Positions 21,580 to 33,541 of a DNA stretch of 64,000 bases are shown here, piece after piece (the first letter of the stretch is position 1; every line of letters begins with the position of its first letter). The translations under genes were made by a program, and so were the position numbers. The notes below the pieces were generated by a model, which saw nothing but the letters and a program-made list of their open reading frames with translations, was not told the origin of the DNA and searched no databases. The DNA is from Leifsonia sp. C5G2. Its GTDB lineage: Bacteria; Actinomycetota; Actinomycetes; Actinomycetales; Microbacteriaceae. Location: positions 1 to 64,000 of the forward strand of contig NZ_JABFMV010000001.1 of NCBI RefSeq assembly GCF_013359685.1, written 5' to 3'.

Positions 21580-22023
21580 ATGCCCCGCAACCGCCGCACC
21601 AGCCGCCAGACCCCGGCGACGAGCCGCTGGCGGAGCAGGCACGGGCGCGGCGCCCGCGGTCCAGTGACCGGCCCTCACCTGCCCATGCTGCAGAACCGGA
21701 TCGACTTCTTCGACATGACCGTCGCCTCCACCGCCGACTACCTGAAGGGGGTCTGGCCGGAGGAGCTCGCCGACGTGCACTTCGAGGTCGCGGCGACGCC
21801 GATCGGGAACTCCGGGGGCGACGGCGTCGACCGGTGGCGGGTCGATGCGTCGGGCCGACGCATCGTGCTCTACCGGGTGCCCATCCAGCGGCTCACCAAG
21901 CTGCACCGAGACGACGAGAGCCACCGGCGGATGTACATCGAGGGCTGCGTCTTCCGCGCGGTCGCCGAACTGCTCGGCAAGGACCCGTGGGATCTGGCAC
22001 CGGACCGCTACCGCCATTTCTGA
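21580..22023 (+). CDS. Zincin-like metallopeptidase-family protein (Rv3259-like), no HExxH seen
   Basis: 147 aa. The first about 30 residues are very basic and Arg-rich. The remainder (FFDMTVASTADYLKGVWPEEL through VFRAVAELLGKDPWDL) resembles the actinobacterial metallopeptidase family encoded next to DUF3499 and manB (Rv3259). The region where zincin proteins carry HExxH reads HRDDESHRRMYIEGCVFRAV here, with no HExxH motif, so peptidase activity is doubtful. It is divergent from DUF3499 and converges on DUF5719. The start is supported by a -10 box 6 nt upstream, implying a leaderless mRNA. Confidence 0.75.
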   Translation: MPRNRRTSRQTPATSRWRSRHGRGARGPVTGPHLPMLQNRIDFFDMTVASTADYLKGVWPEELADVHFEVAATPIGNSGGDGVDRWRVDASGRRIVLYRVPIQRLTKLHRDDESHRRMYIEGCVFRAVAELLGKDPWDLAPDRYRHF

Positions 22024-22051
22024 CCCGCGGTCAGGATGCGGCCACGGCCGC
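22020..22051. terminator. Tandem hairpins between convergent genes
   Basis: CTGACC-CGC-GGTCAG (22020-22034, overlapping the stop codon) is followed by GCGGCC-AC-GGCCGC (22038-22051). They sit exactly between the convergent zincin-like and DUF5719 genes and probably terminate both. Confidence 0.55.
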
Positions 22052-22055
22052 GCGA

Positions 22056-23481
22056 TCAGTTCGGGTAGACCGTGATCGGCGCGGCGAGCGGACCGGGAGG
22101 CGCGAGCGCGAACGAACTCGTCATCCCGTCACCGGTGAGGCTGACGCTGCCGCGGAGGCCATCAGCGCCCGTGATGCGGTAGCTGCCCGCGGGGAGCCGG
22201 ATGTGCGACCCGCCCTCGGCCGGGACGGCGAGCGTGAGCGTGCTGCCCCCGGAGAGCGGCTCGATCGAGACCGTGCGGTCGGAGTCCCCCGCGTTGGCGA
22301 CGTGGAGCGCCGCGACGCCGCCGGTGGGCATCACCGCGAGCGCGTCCTTCTGCAGGTCCTGGGCCGAGGAGAACCAGGCGAAGTCGCGCAGCTTCGCCCC
22401 GATCACCGACGTGCGCACGGCCGCGACCACCGGGACGCTGGAATTGACGGTGACGGTGTAGCTGCCGTCCTTGAGCCGCTGCAGCGGTACCTCGGCGACC
22501 GTGCCGGCCTTGACCGTGGTGGCGTAGGAGTCGCCCGCGGCGGTGCCGGCCTCGCCGACCGCGCCGATGGTGACCTGCGCGTCCGTGTCGCCGGGCACGA
22601 GGAGCCGGACCACGGGGTAGTCGACGCCGACGCCCTCGGCGGACTGCGCGGCCTCGATCGCGGCCATCGAGCCGAGGGTGACGCCGGGGATCACCTGCTG
22701 GCGGGCCGGGGCGCCCGTCGCGCCGGCGAGTTCCGCGCCCCGCGGCTGGATGCCGACCTCGTAGCTCTGCTGCAACGAGGCGACCACCTCGCCGCCGGAG
22801 GTGCGGACCCGGACGACGGGAGCGGCGGCCGACGGCGCGAGGCCGGCGAGCGGCACGACCTTCTGCGATCCGGCGGGCACCAGGATGCTGGCGGCGCCGG
22901 GGGCGCTGACCGGACCGGTCTCGGTGTAGATGGACAGGTCGACGGTCGCATCCACCTCGCTCGGGTTGGACAGCAGCACGAGGCTCGTCTGACCGAGAGA
23001 GGTCGACCCGGCGGCGAGCCACGTGTCGGCGCTCGGCTCCGCGCACGAGGCGGCCGCGAGGCCCGCGAGGTCGGGGGCGGTGGCGTTCTGGCTCTGAGCG
23101 CCGGCGAACAGCGGCGAGGTCGTGGCCCCCTGGGGCGTGGTCACCGAGGCGAGCAGCGGCGCCTCGTCCGGCGACGTGGTGTCCGCGTCGGGCTTGAGTG
23201 AGCGCGAGCGCACGTCGGCACCGATGGAGTCGGTCGAGAAGGAGGGTTCGCCGACCGCGCTCGGGCGCGTCGCGGCTCCCGCGTCGGCGGCGAGCTCGAG
23301 CAGCGGCCCGGGGCAGACCCGCTGCTGGTCCGCGGGGACCGGCGTCACGGTCTGCGACGGCGCACCGATCGCGAAGTCGGGGAGGGGGAGCAGGGTGGCG
23401 CCGGCGACGGCGACCACGGCGACGGCGACTCCGACGACGGCGCCCGCGGTGCGGAAGCCGATGCGGGCCAGGCCTCTGCGG

Positions 23482-23489
<8 letters not shown>
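22056..23489 (-). CDS. DUF5719 family membrane-anchored protein
   Basis: 477 aa. One N-terminal membrane segment (about 13-35) is followed by a long extracytoplasmic region rich in Ala, Val, Ser and Thr with beta-strand periodicity (for example [25 protein letters not shown]). This matches the actinobacterial DUF5719 family found immediately downstream of a large glycosyltransferase. It overlaps the end of that gene by 8 bases, so the two are coupled and likely act together at the cell surface. The biochemical function is unknown. Confidence 0.82.
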
Positions 23490-26766
<3,277 letters not shown>

Positions 26767-26774
26767 CGGGAGTC

Positions 26775-26780
26775 AGCCTA
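26775..26780 (-). promoter_or_regulatory. -10 box of the giant glycosyltransferase gene
   Basis: TAGGCT on the minus strand, 8 nt before the ATG at 26766. It lies in the 95-base gap after whiB. Confidence 0.4.
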
Positions 26781-26861
26781 GGTTGGGGTCGCGCCGATTC
26801 CGTCTTTGCGCCGGGCGCGGCGTGGATCCTGGGAGGGGGCTGCGGGTCTGCTCAGACCGCG

Positions 26862-27185
26862 TCAGCCGGCGCGCTTGCGGAGCTTGCGACGCTCGCGCTC
26901 GGAGAGGCCGCCCCAGATACCGAAGCGCTCGTCGTTCGCGAGGGCGTACTCGAGGCACTGCGACCGGACCTCGCACGACGTGCAGATGCGCTTCGCGTCG
27001 CGGGTGGACCCGCCCTTCTCCGGGAAGAAGGCCTCCGGGTCGGTCTGGGCGCAGAGCGCGTCGGTCTGCCACGCGAGTGGATTGTCGTCGTCGACATCCG
27101 CCGCCCGCACGCCCGGAACCCCGAGCCGGACCGGGTCGATGAACCAGTCGTCGGGTACCCCAGAACGATATTCAGGAACTGGCAT
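26862..27185 (-). CDS. whiB2: WhiB-family iron-sulfur transcription regulator, WhiB2/WhmD type
   Basis: 107 aa from the ATG at 27185 (MPVPEYRSG), preferred because GGGAGA lies just upstream. An extra 11 codons are open before it. Four cysteines bind the 4Fe-4S cluster: one in DALCAQTDPEAFF, then CTSC and, six residues on, C in SQCLEYAL. The turn motif is GIWGG, and the basic tail SERERRKLRKRAG fits DNA contact. WhiB2/WhmD controls septation in actinobacteria. Its place between the manB/DUF3499 block and glycan genes matches mycobacterial whiB2 (Rv3260c). Confidence 0.93.
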   Translation of the reverse strand: MPVPEYRSGVPDDWFIDPVRLGVPGVRAADVDDDNPLAWQTDALCAQTDPEAFFPEKGGSTRDAKRICTSCEVRSQCLEYALANDERFGIWGGLSERERRKLRKRAG

Positions 27186-27238
27186 ATCGGTCTCCCCACC
27201 CATCAACTGCTGAAACACGAGATTCCCGTGTAGCTCTA

Positions 27239-27267
27239 ATTACACCGTTGTCATTCGCTCACGTCAA
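27239..27267 (-). promoter_or_regulatory. Near-consensus sigma70-type promoter of whiB2
   Basis: On the minus strand, TTGACG (27262-27267) and TGTAAT (27239-27244) are separated by 17 bases, about 54 bases before the whiB2 start. It is the clearest housekeeping promoter in the window and lies in an unusually AT-rich stretch. Confidence 0.75.
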
Positions 27268-27372
27268 GCCGCGAATCGTAAAGCCTTGACCGCAGGTCGA
27301 GAGTTCACGACGCGCCGGAGAACGACAACAATCCCGACACGCCCGGGTCGGACGGGCGGGCCGGGAGCAGTC

Positions 27373-28335
27373 TCAGGACGCCGTCTGACGGGCTTCCCAG
27401 GCGCTGCGCACCATCTCGCGGAGCGTGTGACGCATCTTCCAGTCGAGGTCGCGCGCGGCGAGCTCTCCCGATGCCACGATCCTCGCCGGGTCCCCCGCAC
27501 GTCGAGGCCCCACTTCTGGGGTGAAATCGATCCCGGTCACCTCGGCCACCGTCGACATGATCTGACCGACCGAGACGCCGTCGCCGCTGCCCAGGTTGTA
27601 GACGGGCTCGATCGTGTCGCGCGCATCCAGCCGCTTCGCCGCCGCCACATGCGACTCGGCGAGGTCGGCCACGTGGATGTAGTCGCGCACGCAGGTGCCG
27701 TCCGGCGTCGGGTAGTCGTCGCCGTTGATCCGCGGGGTCCGCCCCTCGACGAGCGCGTCGAAGACGAGCGGGAAGAGGTTGTGCGGGCTGGTGTCGCGGA
27801 GGCCGGCGTCTCCGGAGCCGACGACGTTGAAGTAGCGGAGCGAGGTGTGGCGAAGTCCGGCGGCCACGCCCTGGTCGCGGAGCAGCCACTCCCCGATCAG
27901 CTTCGACTCGCCGTACGGCGACTCCGGGTTCTTCGGCGTCGCCTCGGTGACGATGTCCACATCCGGGGTGCCGTACACGGCCGCCGACGAGCTGAACACG
28001 ATCGCGTCGACGCCGGCGTCCTGCATCGCGGCGAGCAGCACCGCGGTCCCCGTGACGTTCTGCTCGTACGTGTGCAGCGGCCGCTGCACCGAGACGCCCG
28101 CGTACTTGAACCCGGCGACGTGGACGACGCCGCTGATCGTGTTCTCGGCGAAGATCGCGGCCAGCAGCTCCCCGTCGAGGATCGTGCCGCGGTAGAACGG
28201 GACCCCCGCCGGCACGAACTCCGCGTGCCCGCTCGACAAGTCGTCCACGATGACGACGTCGATCCCCTGCTCCCGGAACGCACGCACCACGTGCGCCCCG
28301 ATATAGCCTGCTCCTCCGGTCACCAACCACGCCAC
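27373..28335 (-). CDS. galE: UDP-glucose 4-epimerase
   Basis: 320 aa extended short-chain dehydrogenase that interconverts UDP-glucose and UDP-galactose. Key motifs are the Rossmann loop GGAGYIGAHV at 7-16, SSSAAVYG with the catalytic Ser, the YGESK catalytic Tyr-Lys pair, and RYFNVVGSG. The C-terminal GDDYPTPDGTCVRDYIHVADLA is characteristic of GalE. The GTG start has a strong AGGAGG ribosome site, and a minus-strand TAGGGT lies at 28369-28374. A second GalE-like gene (36791) is in this window, so precursor supply is duplicated. Confidence 0.95.
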   Translation of the reverse strand: MAWLVTGGAGYIGAHVVRAFREQGIDVVIVDDLSSGHAEFVPAGVPFYRGTILDGELLAAIFAENTISGVVHVAGFKYAGVSVQRPLHTYEQNVTGTAVLLAAMQDAGVDAIVFSSSAAVYGTPDVDIVTEATPKNPESPYGESKLIGEWLLRDQGVAAGLRHTSLRYFNVVGSGDAGLRDTSPHNLFPLVFDALVEGRTPRINGDDYPTPDGTCVRDYIHVADLAESHVAAAKRLDARDTIEPVYNLGSGDGVSVGQIMSTVAEVTGIDFTPEVGPRRAGDPARIVASGELAARDLDWKMRHTLREMVRSAWEARQTAS

Positions 28336-28391
28336 GGGCGGTCCTCCTGCTGCTCGATGGAGCTTCCCACCCTAGCGGGCGGCGGAGAACG

Positions 28392-29570
28392 TCAGACGAA
28401 GGCGGCCTGGCCGGTGATCGCGCGGCCGACGATGAGCGTGTTCATCTCGCGCGTGCCCTCGTAGGAGTAGAGCGCCTCGGCGTCCGCGAAGAAGCGGGCG
28501 ACGTCGTAGTCGAGCACGATGCCGTTTCCGCCGAGCGCCTCCCGGCACCAGGCGACGGTCTCACGCATCTTCGCGGTCGCGAACGCCTTCGCCAGCGCCG
28601 AGTGCTCGTCGCGCTGCTCGCCGGCGTCCAGCATCTCCGAGACGCGCGTGCACAGGCCGATGGAGGCCGTGATGTTGCCGAGGGACTTCACCAGCAGGTC
28701 CTGGATCAGCTGGTGGCCGGCGATCGGCTTGCCGAACTGGACGCGCTCCTTCGTGTAGCGCAGCGCCGCCTCGTACGCGCCGACCGCGACGCCGACCGCA
28801 GCCCAGGCGACCTCGGCGCGGGTGAGCCGGAGGACGCGGGCCGTGTCCTTGAAGCTGTTCGCGTTCTGCAGCCGCAGCGACTCCGGCACCACCACGTTCT
28901 CGAGCGTGATGTCGGCGTTCTGCACGATCCGAAGCGACTGCTTGCCCTCGATCTTCGTGGCCGTGTAGCCGGGCGTCGAGGTGGGGACGATGAAGCCCTT
29001 CACCTGGCCGTCCTCCGCGCTCTTGGCCCAGATGACGGTGATGTCGCTGAAGGTCGCGTTCCCGATCCAGCGCTTCGAGCCGTTCAGGACCCAGTTGTCG
29101 CCATCGCGCGTGGCCACCGTCTTGAGGCCCTGCGCCGAGTCGGAGCCGGAGGTGGGCTCGGTCAGGCCGAAGGCGCCGAGCACCTCGCCGCTCGCCAGCT
29201 TCGGCAGCCACTCCGCGCGCTGCTCCTCCGACCCGCAGACGCCGATGGCGCCGAGCGCGAGGCCGTTCTGCACGCCGACGTAGGTGCTGACGGACGCGTC
29301 GATCCGCGCGAGCTCCAGGGCGACCCAGCCGCGGAACACCGCGGAGTTCTCGAACGGCGCGGTCTCCGCGAAGCCGAGGCCGACGGCGCCGTTCCTGTGC
29401 AGCACGTCGATGATCTGGTGCGGGAACTCCGCCTTCTCCCAGTACTCGTTGACGATCGGCTTGACCTCCGACTCGAGCTGCGCGCGGAGGGTCGCGATGA
29501 ACTCCTTCTCGCGATCGGTCAGCAGGTTCTCGAAGCCGTAGAAATCGCCGGCGATGGTCTCGAAGGGCAT
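28392..29570 (-). CDS. Acyl-CoA dehydrogenase, glutaryl-CoA dehydrogenase-like
   Basis: 392 aa flavoprotein from the ATG at 29570 (MPFETIAGDFYGFENLL), chosen because GGAG lies 7 nt upstream. An alternative 438 aa reading begins at 29708 but would extend over the manA promoter. The FAD/acyl-binding segments AFGLTEPTSGSD and RWIGNATFSDI are clear, as is the catalytic base region YSYEGTREMNTLIVGRAITG. That last segment has the Glu position and GRAITG shared with glutaryl-CoA dehydrogenases. The substrate is probably a short or branched acyl-CoA. A TAGGCT box at 29612-29617 is a probable -10. Confidence 0.9.
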   Translation of the reverse strand: MPFETIAGDFYGFENLLTDREKEFIATLRAQLESEVKPIVNEYWEKAEFPHQIIDVLHRNGAVGLGFAETAPFENSAVFRGWVALELARIDASVSTYVGVQNGLALGAIGVCGSEEQRAEWLPKLASGEVLGAFGLTEPTSGSDSAQGLKTVATRDGDNWVLNGSKRWIGNATFSDITVIWAKSAEDGQVKGFIVPTSTPGYTATKIEGKQSLRIVQNADITLENVVVPESLRLQNANSFKDTARVLRLTRAEVAWAAVGVAVGAYEAALRYTKERVQFGKPIAGHQLIQDLLVKSLGNITASIGLCTRVSEMLDAGEQRDEHSALAKAFATAKMRETVAWCREALGGNGIVLDYDVARFFADAEALYSYEGTREMNTLIVGRAITGQAAFV

Positions 29571-29685
29571 GTGCGCTCCCGTGCGTCCACAGTGTTGGTC
29601 TGGCCGCCGCCAGCCTAGGGATGCGGCGCTGCCGAGCAAAAGCGATTGGTAGTTTGGTCCAACGGAACGAAAGGGATGAGGACGC

Positions 29686-30852
29686 ATGTTTGTGCCCATC
29701 GGCAACACCCCGCGCGACTACGCCTGGGGGTCCACCACCGCGATCGCCGGACTCCTCGGCACCGAGCCCAGCGGCGGACCGGAGGCGGAGCTGTGGCTGG
29801 GCGCCCATCCCGGCTCGCCCGCGCGCGTCCTCGACCCGGCCCTGACCGACGGCGCCCCCGACCTGGCCTCCTGGCAGCCGACGCACGACCTCCCCTACCT
29901 GCTCAAAGTGCTCGCCGCCGACGGTCCACTGTCGCTCCAGGCGCACCCGTCGCCCGAGCAGGCGCGGGCGGGGTTCGAGCGGGAGAACGCGGCGGGGCTC
30001 GCCGCCGGCTCCCCCGACCGCAACTACAAGGACCCGTTCCACAAGCCGGAGCTGATCTTCGCGCTGAGCGACCCATTCGAGGCGCTGTGCGGCTTCCGCG
30101 ATCCCGCGGAGAGCCGGGACGCGCTACTGCGCCTAGCTGCCGCCACGCCCGGCGGAGCGGTACTGTCCGGCTTCGCCCGCACGCTCGAGGGCGAGCCGGG
30201 CGAGGTCCTCCGCCGGGCGACCGAGTGGATCCTCGGCGACGACACCGAGGTCGACCTGCTGGTCACCGAGGTGGTCGCCGCCGCGCAGAAGCTGGCGGAC
30301 GACCGCGACGCCGACACGGTCCGGATGCTGCACGCCGCGTTCCCGGGCGACCCCGGCATCGTCCTCGCGCTGCTGCTCAACCGGGCGACCCTGCGACCGG
30401 GACAGGTGCTGTACCTGCCTGCGGGCAACATCCACGCCTACCTGCGCGGCCTCGGCATCGAGCTGATGGCGGCCTCCGACAACGTGCTCCGCGGTGGGCT
30501 CACCCGCAAGCGCATCGACGTTCCGGAGCTCGTGTCGGTGCTCGACTTCACCCCGATCGAGGCGGCCCCCCTGGCACCGGAGCACCCCGCACCCGGCGTC
30601 GAGGTGTTCCGGCCGGACGTCCCCGACTTCCGCCTCACCCGCGTCGCGGTCGGCGGCGAGGTCGCGTCGGCCGAGCTGCCGCTCGACGGGCCGGCGATCG
30701 CGCTGTGCACCGAGGGGACGCTGGAGCTGCACGGCCGCTCGGGATCGTTCACCGTGCACCGCGGCGAGTCCGTGCTGGTCACGCCCGACGAGGGCCCGCT
30801 CGGCGTGGCCTCCGGCGCCGGCACGCTGTTCGTGGCCACGCCCAACCGGTGA
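29686..30852 (+). CDS. manA: Mannose-6-phosphate isomerase
   Basis: 388 aa type I isomerase converting fructose-6-phosphate to mannose-6-phosphate. The zinc-site motifs LQAHPSPEQA and NYKDPFHKPEL and the catalytic YLPAGNIHAYLRGLGIE plus DNVLRGGLTRKRID are all present, followed by a cupin-like C-terminal domain. A TAGTTT box lies at 29650-29655 and a purine-rich GGGATGAGGA precedes the ATG. With manB it provides mannose-1-phosphate, and mycobacterial manA (Rv3255c) lies close to manB in the same way. Confidence 0.95.
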   Translation: MFVPIGNTPRDYAWGSTTAIAGLLGTEPSGGPEAELWLGAHPGSPARVLDPALTDGAPDLASWQPTHDLPYLLKVLAADGPLSLQAHPSPEQARAGFERENAAGLAAGSPDRNYKDPFHKPELIFALSDPFEALCGFRDPAESRDALLRLAAATPGGAVLSGFARTLEGEPGEVLRRATEWILGDDTEVDLLVTEVVAAAQKLADDRDADTVRMLHAAFPGDPGIVLALLLNRATLRPGQVLYLPAGNIHAYLRGLGIELMAASDNVLRGGLTRKRIDVPELVSVLDFTPIEAAPLAPEHPAPGVEVFRPDVPDFRLTRVAVGGEVASAELPLDGPAIALCTEGTLELHGRSGSFTVHRGESVLVTPDEGPLGVASGAGTLFVATPNR

Positions 30853-30854
30853 GC

Positions 30855-30860
30855 TATCCT
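30855..30860 (+). promoter_or_regulatory. -10 box of the first O-antigen ligase-like gene
   Basis: TATCCT with exactly 6 nt to the GTG at 30867, three bases after the manA stop. It suggests the gene has its own leaderless promoter rather than only reading through from manA. Confidence 0.45.
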
Positions 30861-30866
30861 TCGGGG

Positions 30867-32198
30867 GTGACGAGCCCGAGCCCCGTGCTGAACGACCGCG
30901 TGCGCGCCGCGCGCACCGCCACGGGGACGGGCGAGGCCGTGCTGGCCGCGCTCATCCTGTTCACGCTCTTCGCGGGGGACTTCTGGCGCAACCTGATCAG
31001 CTGGCCGGGGTACTTCGCCCTGGCCGGAGTGCTGGCCGTGGTGAGCGCCGTGCTGGTGGTCCGCTCGCGTCCGTCGTTCCGCTGGCGCACCACCCCGAAG
31101 ACGCTCGTGCTGTTCCTGGCGTTCGCGATCGTGTCGATCGCCTGGTCCGCCTATCCCGGCGCCAGCGCTCTCGGCGTGCTCGCGACCCTCGCGACGACCA
31201 TCGGCGGCCTGTTCCTCGGACTGCGGCTCGGCTGGCCGGGGCTGCTCAGCGCGCTCGGGAACGCCTTCCGCTGGATCCTGGGCCTGTCGCTGCTGTTCGA
31301 GCTCGTCGTCGCCGTGTTCGTCCGGCATCCGGTGCTCCCGCTGACCCCGGCGCAGCCGGTGCCGAGCGGCAAGCTCCCGCAGGCGTTCTTCTGGAGCCGG
31401 GAGCTGCTGTTCCACGGCGGCCCGATCCAGGGCATCGTCGGGAACAGCAACCTGCTGGCGATGATCGCGCTGCTGTCGCTCGTCGTGTTCGGCATCCAGC
31501 TGGCCGACCGCACGGTTCGCCGCGGGTCCGCGATCTCCTGGCTGGTGGTCGCCGCCCTGACACTCGCGCTGACGCGGTCGGCGACGGTGATCGCCGCCGC
31601 CATCGTCACGGCCGTCGTGCTCGGCTTCGCGCTCTGGGCACGGCGCGCCGGGCCCGCGCGCCGGACGCCCGTGTACGTGGTCGGGCTCGCCGCGATCGCC
31701 GCGGTGATCGTGCTGGTGTCGGTGTTCGCGTCCCGCATCCCGGCGCTCTTCGGCAAGAGCGAGGACCTGACCGGCCGCCTCGACATCTGGAAGGCCGTCA
31801 CGGGGCTCGCCCAGCAGCGGCCGGTGTTCGGCTGGGGGTGGGTCAGCTACTGGGCGCCGTGGGTGAAGCCCTTCGACGGCCTCGCCACCCGCAACGGCGT
31901 CGAGTACCTCCAGGCGCACAACGCCTGGCTCGACGTCTGGCTGCAGCTCGGCATCGTCGGGCTCGTCGTGTTCATCCTCGTGGTGCTGACCACCTTCGGC
32001 CGGTCCTGGTTCCTCGCCGTCGACCGCGTCCGAACGAGCGTGACCGATGTGCAGCCCTACCGGGCGATCGCCCTGCTCCCGCTCCTGCTCCTGGCGGCCC
32101 TGATCGCGCAGAGCTTCGCCGAGAGCCGCATCCTGATCGAGGGCGGTTGGGCGCTGCTCGTCGCCCTGTGCGTCGCCACCAAGCGGACGGCCCCCTGA
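30867..32198 (+). CDS. O-antigen ligase/polymerase-like membrane protein (first paralogue)
   Basis: 443 aa from the GTG at 30867. About ten to twelve membrane segments are present, with a large loop in the C-terminal half (WVSYWAPWVKPFDGLATRNG through YLQAHNAWLDVWLQLGIVG). That segment and the earlier GGPIQGIVGNSNLLAMIALLS are characteristic of the Wzy_C/WaaL superfamily. It could polymerise or ligate a surface glycan from a lipid carrier. A second paralogue lies at 33542 with the same GGPIQG-loop-N arrangement, an SGNH hydrolase gene lying between them. Confidence 0.85.
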   Translation: MTSPSPVLNDRVRAARTATGTGEAVLAALILFTLFAGDFWRNLISWPGYFALAGVLAVVSAVLVVRSRPSFRWRTTPKTLVLFLAFAIVSIAWSAYPGASALGVLATLATTIGGLFLGLRLGWPGLLSALGNAFRWILGLSLLFELVVAVFVRHPVLPLTPAQPVPSGKLPQAFFWSRELLFHGGPIQGIVGNSNLLAMIALLSLVVFGIQLADRTVRRGSAISWLVVAALTLALTRSATVIAAAIVTAVVLGFALWARRAGPARRTPVYVVGLAAIAAVIVLVSVFASRIPALFGKSEDLTGRLDIWKAVTGLAQQRPVFGWGWVSYWAPWVKPFDGLATRNGVEYLQAHNAWLDVWLQLGIVGLVVFILVVLTTFGRSWFLAVDRVRTSVTDVQPYRAIALLPLLLLAALIAQSFAESRILIEGGWALLVALCVATKRTAP

Positions 32199-32238
32199 CC
32201 TCGGCCGGCGGGACCGTCATCGAATAGCACGCACTCTC

Positions 32239-32280
32239 GTCCTCCCTAGGGGAGGACATCCGTGTCCTCTCCTCGAGAGG
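32239..32280 (+). promoter_or_regulatory. Tandem hairpins in the SGNH hydrolase leader
   Basis: GTCCTCCC-TAG-GGGAGGAC style stem (32239-32246 with 32250-32257) is followed by CCTCTC-CTC-GAGAGG (32266-32280). The second stem contains the purine-rich GAGAGGAG ribosome site of the gene starting at 32293, so folding could block translation. Confidence 0.5.
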
Positions 32281-32292
32281 AGATCCGAACGG

Positions 32293-33465
32293 ATGACACC
32301 GAGAATCGTCGCGCGCGTCGCGGCCATCGCCTGCATCGCCGTTGCGACCGCCGTGGCGACCTCTGCGCCCGCCCACGCGAGCACCGCGGCCCTGGCGGAG
32401 AAGAAGTACGTCGCCCTCGGCGACTCCTTCGCCTCCGGGTACGGGCTGCCGCCGTACTCCACGACTCCGGCGCCCGGCTGCGGGCAGTCGGCCGACAATG
32501 TCCCGCATCGGGTCGCCCGCACCTACGGGCTGCAGTTGACGGATGCGACCTGCGCCGGAGCGACGATCGGGAACGTCGTCGGCACCGCGCAGCAGGTGCC
32601 CGGCGGCACCGTGCCGCCACAGCTCGACGCTCTGACCGCCGACACCTCCGTCGTCAGCGTCATGATCGGCGGCAACGACGCCGGCTTCGTCCGGCTGGCC
32701 GGCTGCGTCGCCGCGTCCCCGCAGGGCCCGTTGCTGCAATCGCCCTCCGTCGCGAACTGCGCGTCGCAGCTCGGCGACCTGCCCCGTCTGATCGAGACGT
32801 CCGTCGCACCGCTCTACGACGGGATGTTCGCAGCCATCCGGCAGAAGGCGCCGAACGCCGAGATCATCATGCTCGGCTACCCGTCGCTCGCGCCGACCGA
32901 CGCCACCGCGCCGGACGCCGGCTGCTTCTCCTCCGCACTGGGGAACGGCGCTCCGCCGCTTCCGGCGAACTCCTTCCCCTTCACCGAGGTCGACCGCGCC
33001 TTCATCGCCGAGGTCAGTGCGGCTCTCGACTCCGCACAGAAGGCCGCGGTCGAGCGCAACGGCGCCCGCTTCGTCTCGACCCTCGCCGCCTCGGACGCGC
33101 ACACGCCGTGCGCCGGAACCACCGACCCCTACCTCAACGGGGTGTCGCTGATCTCCCTGTCGCCGCCCGCTGTGGCGGAGGGGGCGATGCATCCGAACTC
33201 CGCCGGACAGGCCTTCCTCGAGTCCCAGCTCGCCGCGGCGCTGGAGGCGGCGTTCCCCGCCTCGCCGCCGACGGCGGGCGGCGAGGACGCCCGGCAGCCG
33301 GAGACGGGAGCCGCCACCTCCACGGCCGCCACCGGAGCGACCACCGAGCTCGCCGCCACCGGGGTCGATCTCGCCGCCCTCTCCGCCCCGGCCGCGCTGA
33401 TCGTCGTTCTGGGTCTCGCGATGGTCATCCTGGTCCGGAAGCGCACCATCCGGCAGGTCGGCTGA
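32293..33465 (+). CDS. Secreted SGNH/GDSL hydrolase with sortase-like C-terminal tail
   Basis: 390 aa. Signal peptide of about 28 residues ending APAHA. The catalytic Ser is in block I GDSFASGYGL, block III is MIGGNDAGFV, and the distal Asp/His block is in EGAMHPNSAGQ, all consistent with an SGNH esterase or lipase of the Rv0518/secreted actinobacterial type. The C terminus has LAATG, then a hydrophobic stretch and RKRTIRQVG, resembling a class E sortase signal. It lies between two ligase-like genes and may de-esterify surface polymers. The leader shows two hairpins. Confidence 0.88.
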   Translation: MTPRIVARVAAIACIAVATAVATSAPAHASTAALAEKKYVALGDSFASGYGLPPYSTTPAPGCGQSADNVPHRVARTYGLQLTDATCAGATIGNVVGTAQQVPGGTVPPQLDALTADTSVVSVMIGGNDAGFVRLAGCVAASPQGPLLQSPSVANCASQLGDLPRLIETSVAPLYDGMFAAIRQKAPNAEIIMLGYPSLAPTDATAPDAGCFSSALGNGAPPLPANSFPFTEVDRAFIAEVSAALDSAQKAAVERNGARFVSTLAASDAHTPCAGTTDPYLNGVSLISLSPPAVAEGAMHPNSAGQAFLESQLAAALEAAFPASPPTAGGEDARQPETGAATSTAATGATTELAATGVDLAALSAPAALIVVLGLAMVILVRKRTIRQVG

Positions 33466-33480
33466 GCGACCGCCCGGGTC

Positions 33481-33516
33481 GGCGGGCGGCGGAACGGCCC
33501 CGGTTCCTCGCCCGCC
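33481..33516 (+). terminator. Terminator hairpin after the SGNH hydrolase
   Basis: GGCGGGCG (33481-33488) pairs with CGCCCGCC (33509-33516). The loop itself contains GGAAC/GTTCC (33491-33495 with 33503-33507), giving a long bulged stem. It starts 15 bases after the stop and ends before the -10 box at 33530. Confidence 0.55.
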
Positions 33517-33529
33517 GCCCGTCGCCGCC

Positions 33530-33535
33530 TAGGAT
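33530..33535 (+). promoter_or_regulatory. -10 box of the second O-antigen ligase-like gene
   Basis: TAGGAT with 6 nt to the ATG at 33542, with no ribosome site between. A leaderless transcript is likely. Confidence 0.5.
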
Positions 33536-33541
33536 CGAATC

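Noticed and set aside
29571-29708. 46-residue N-terminal extension of the acyl-CoA dehydrogenase
   Set aside because: It would overlap the promoter and first codons of manA, while the ATG at 29570 has a good ribosome site and the family's normal N terminus.
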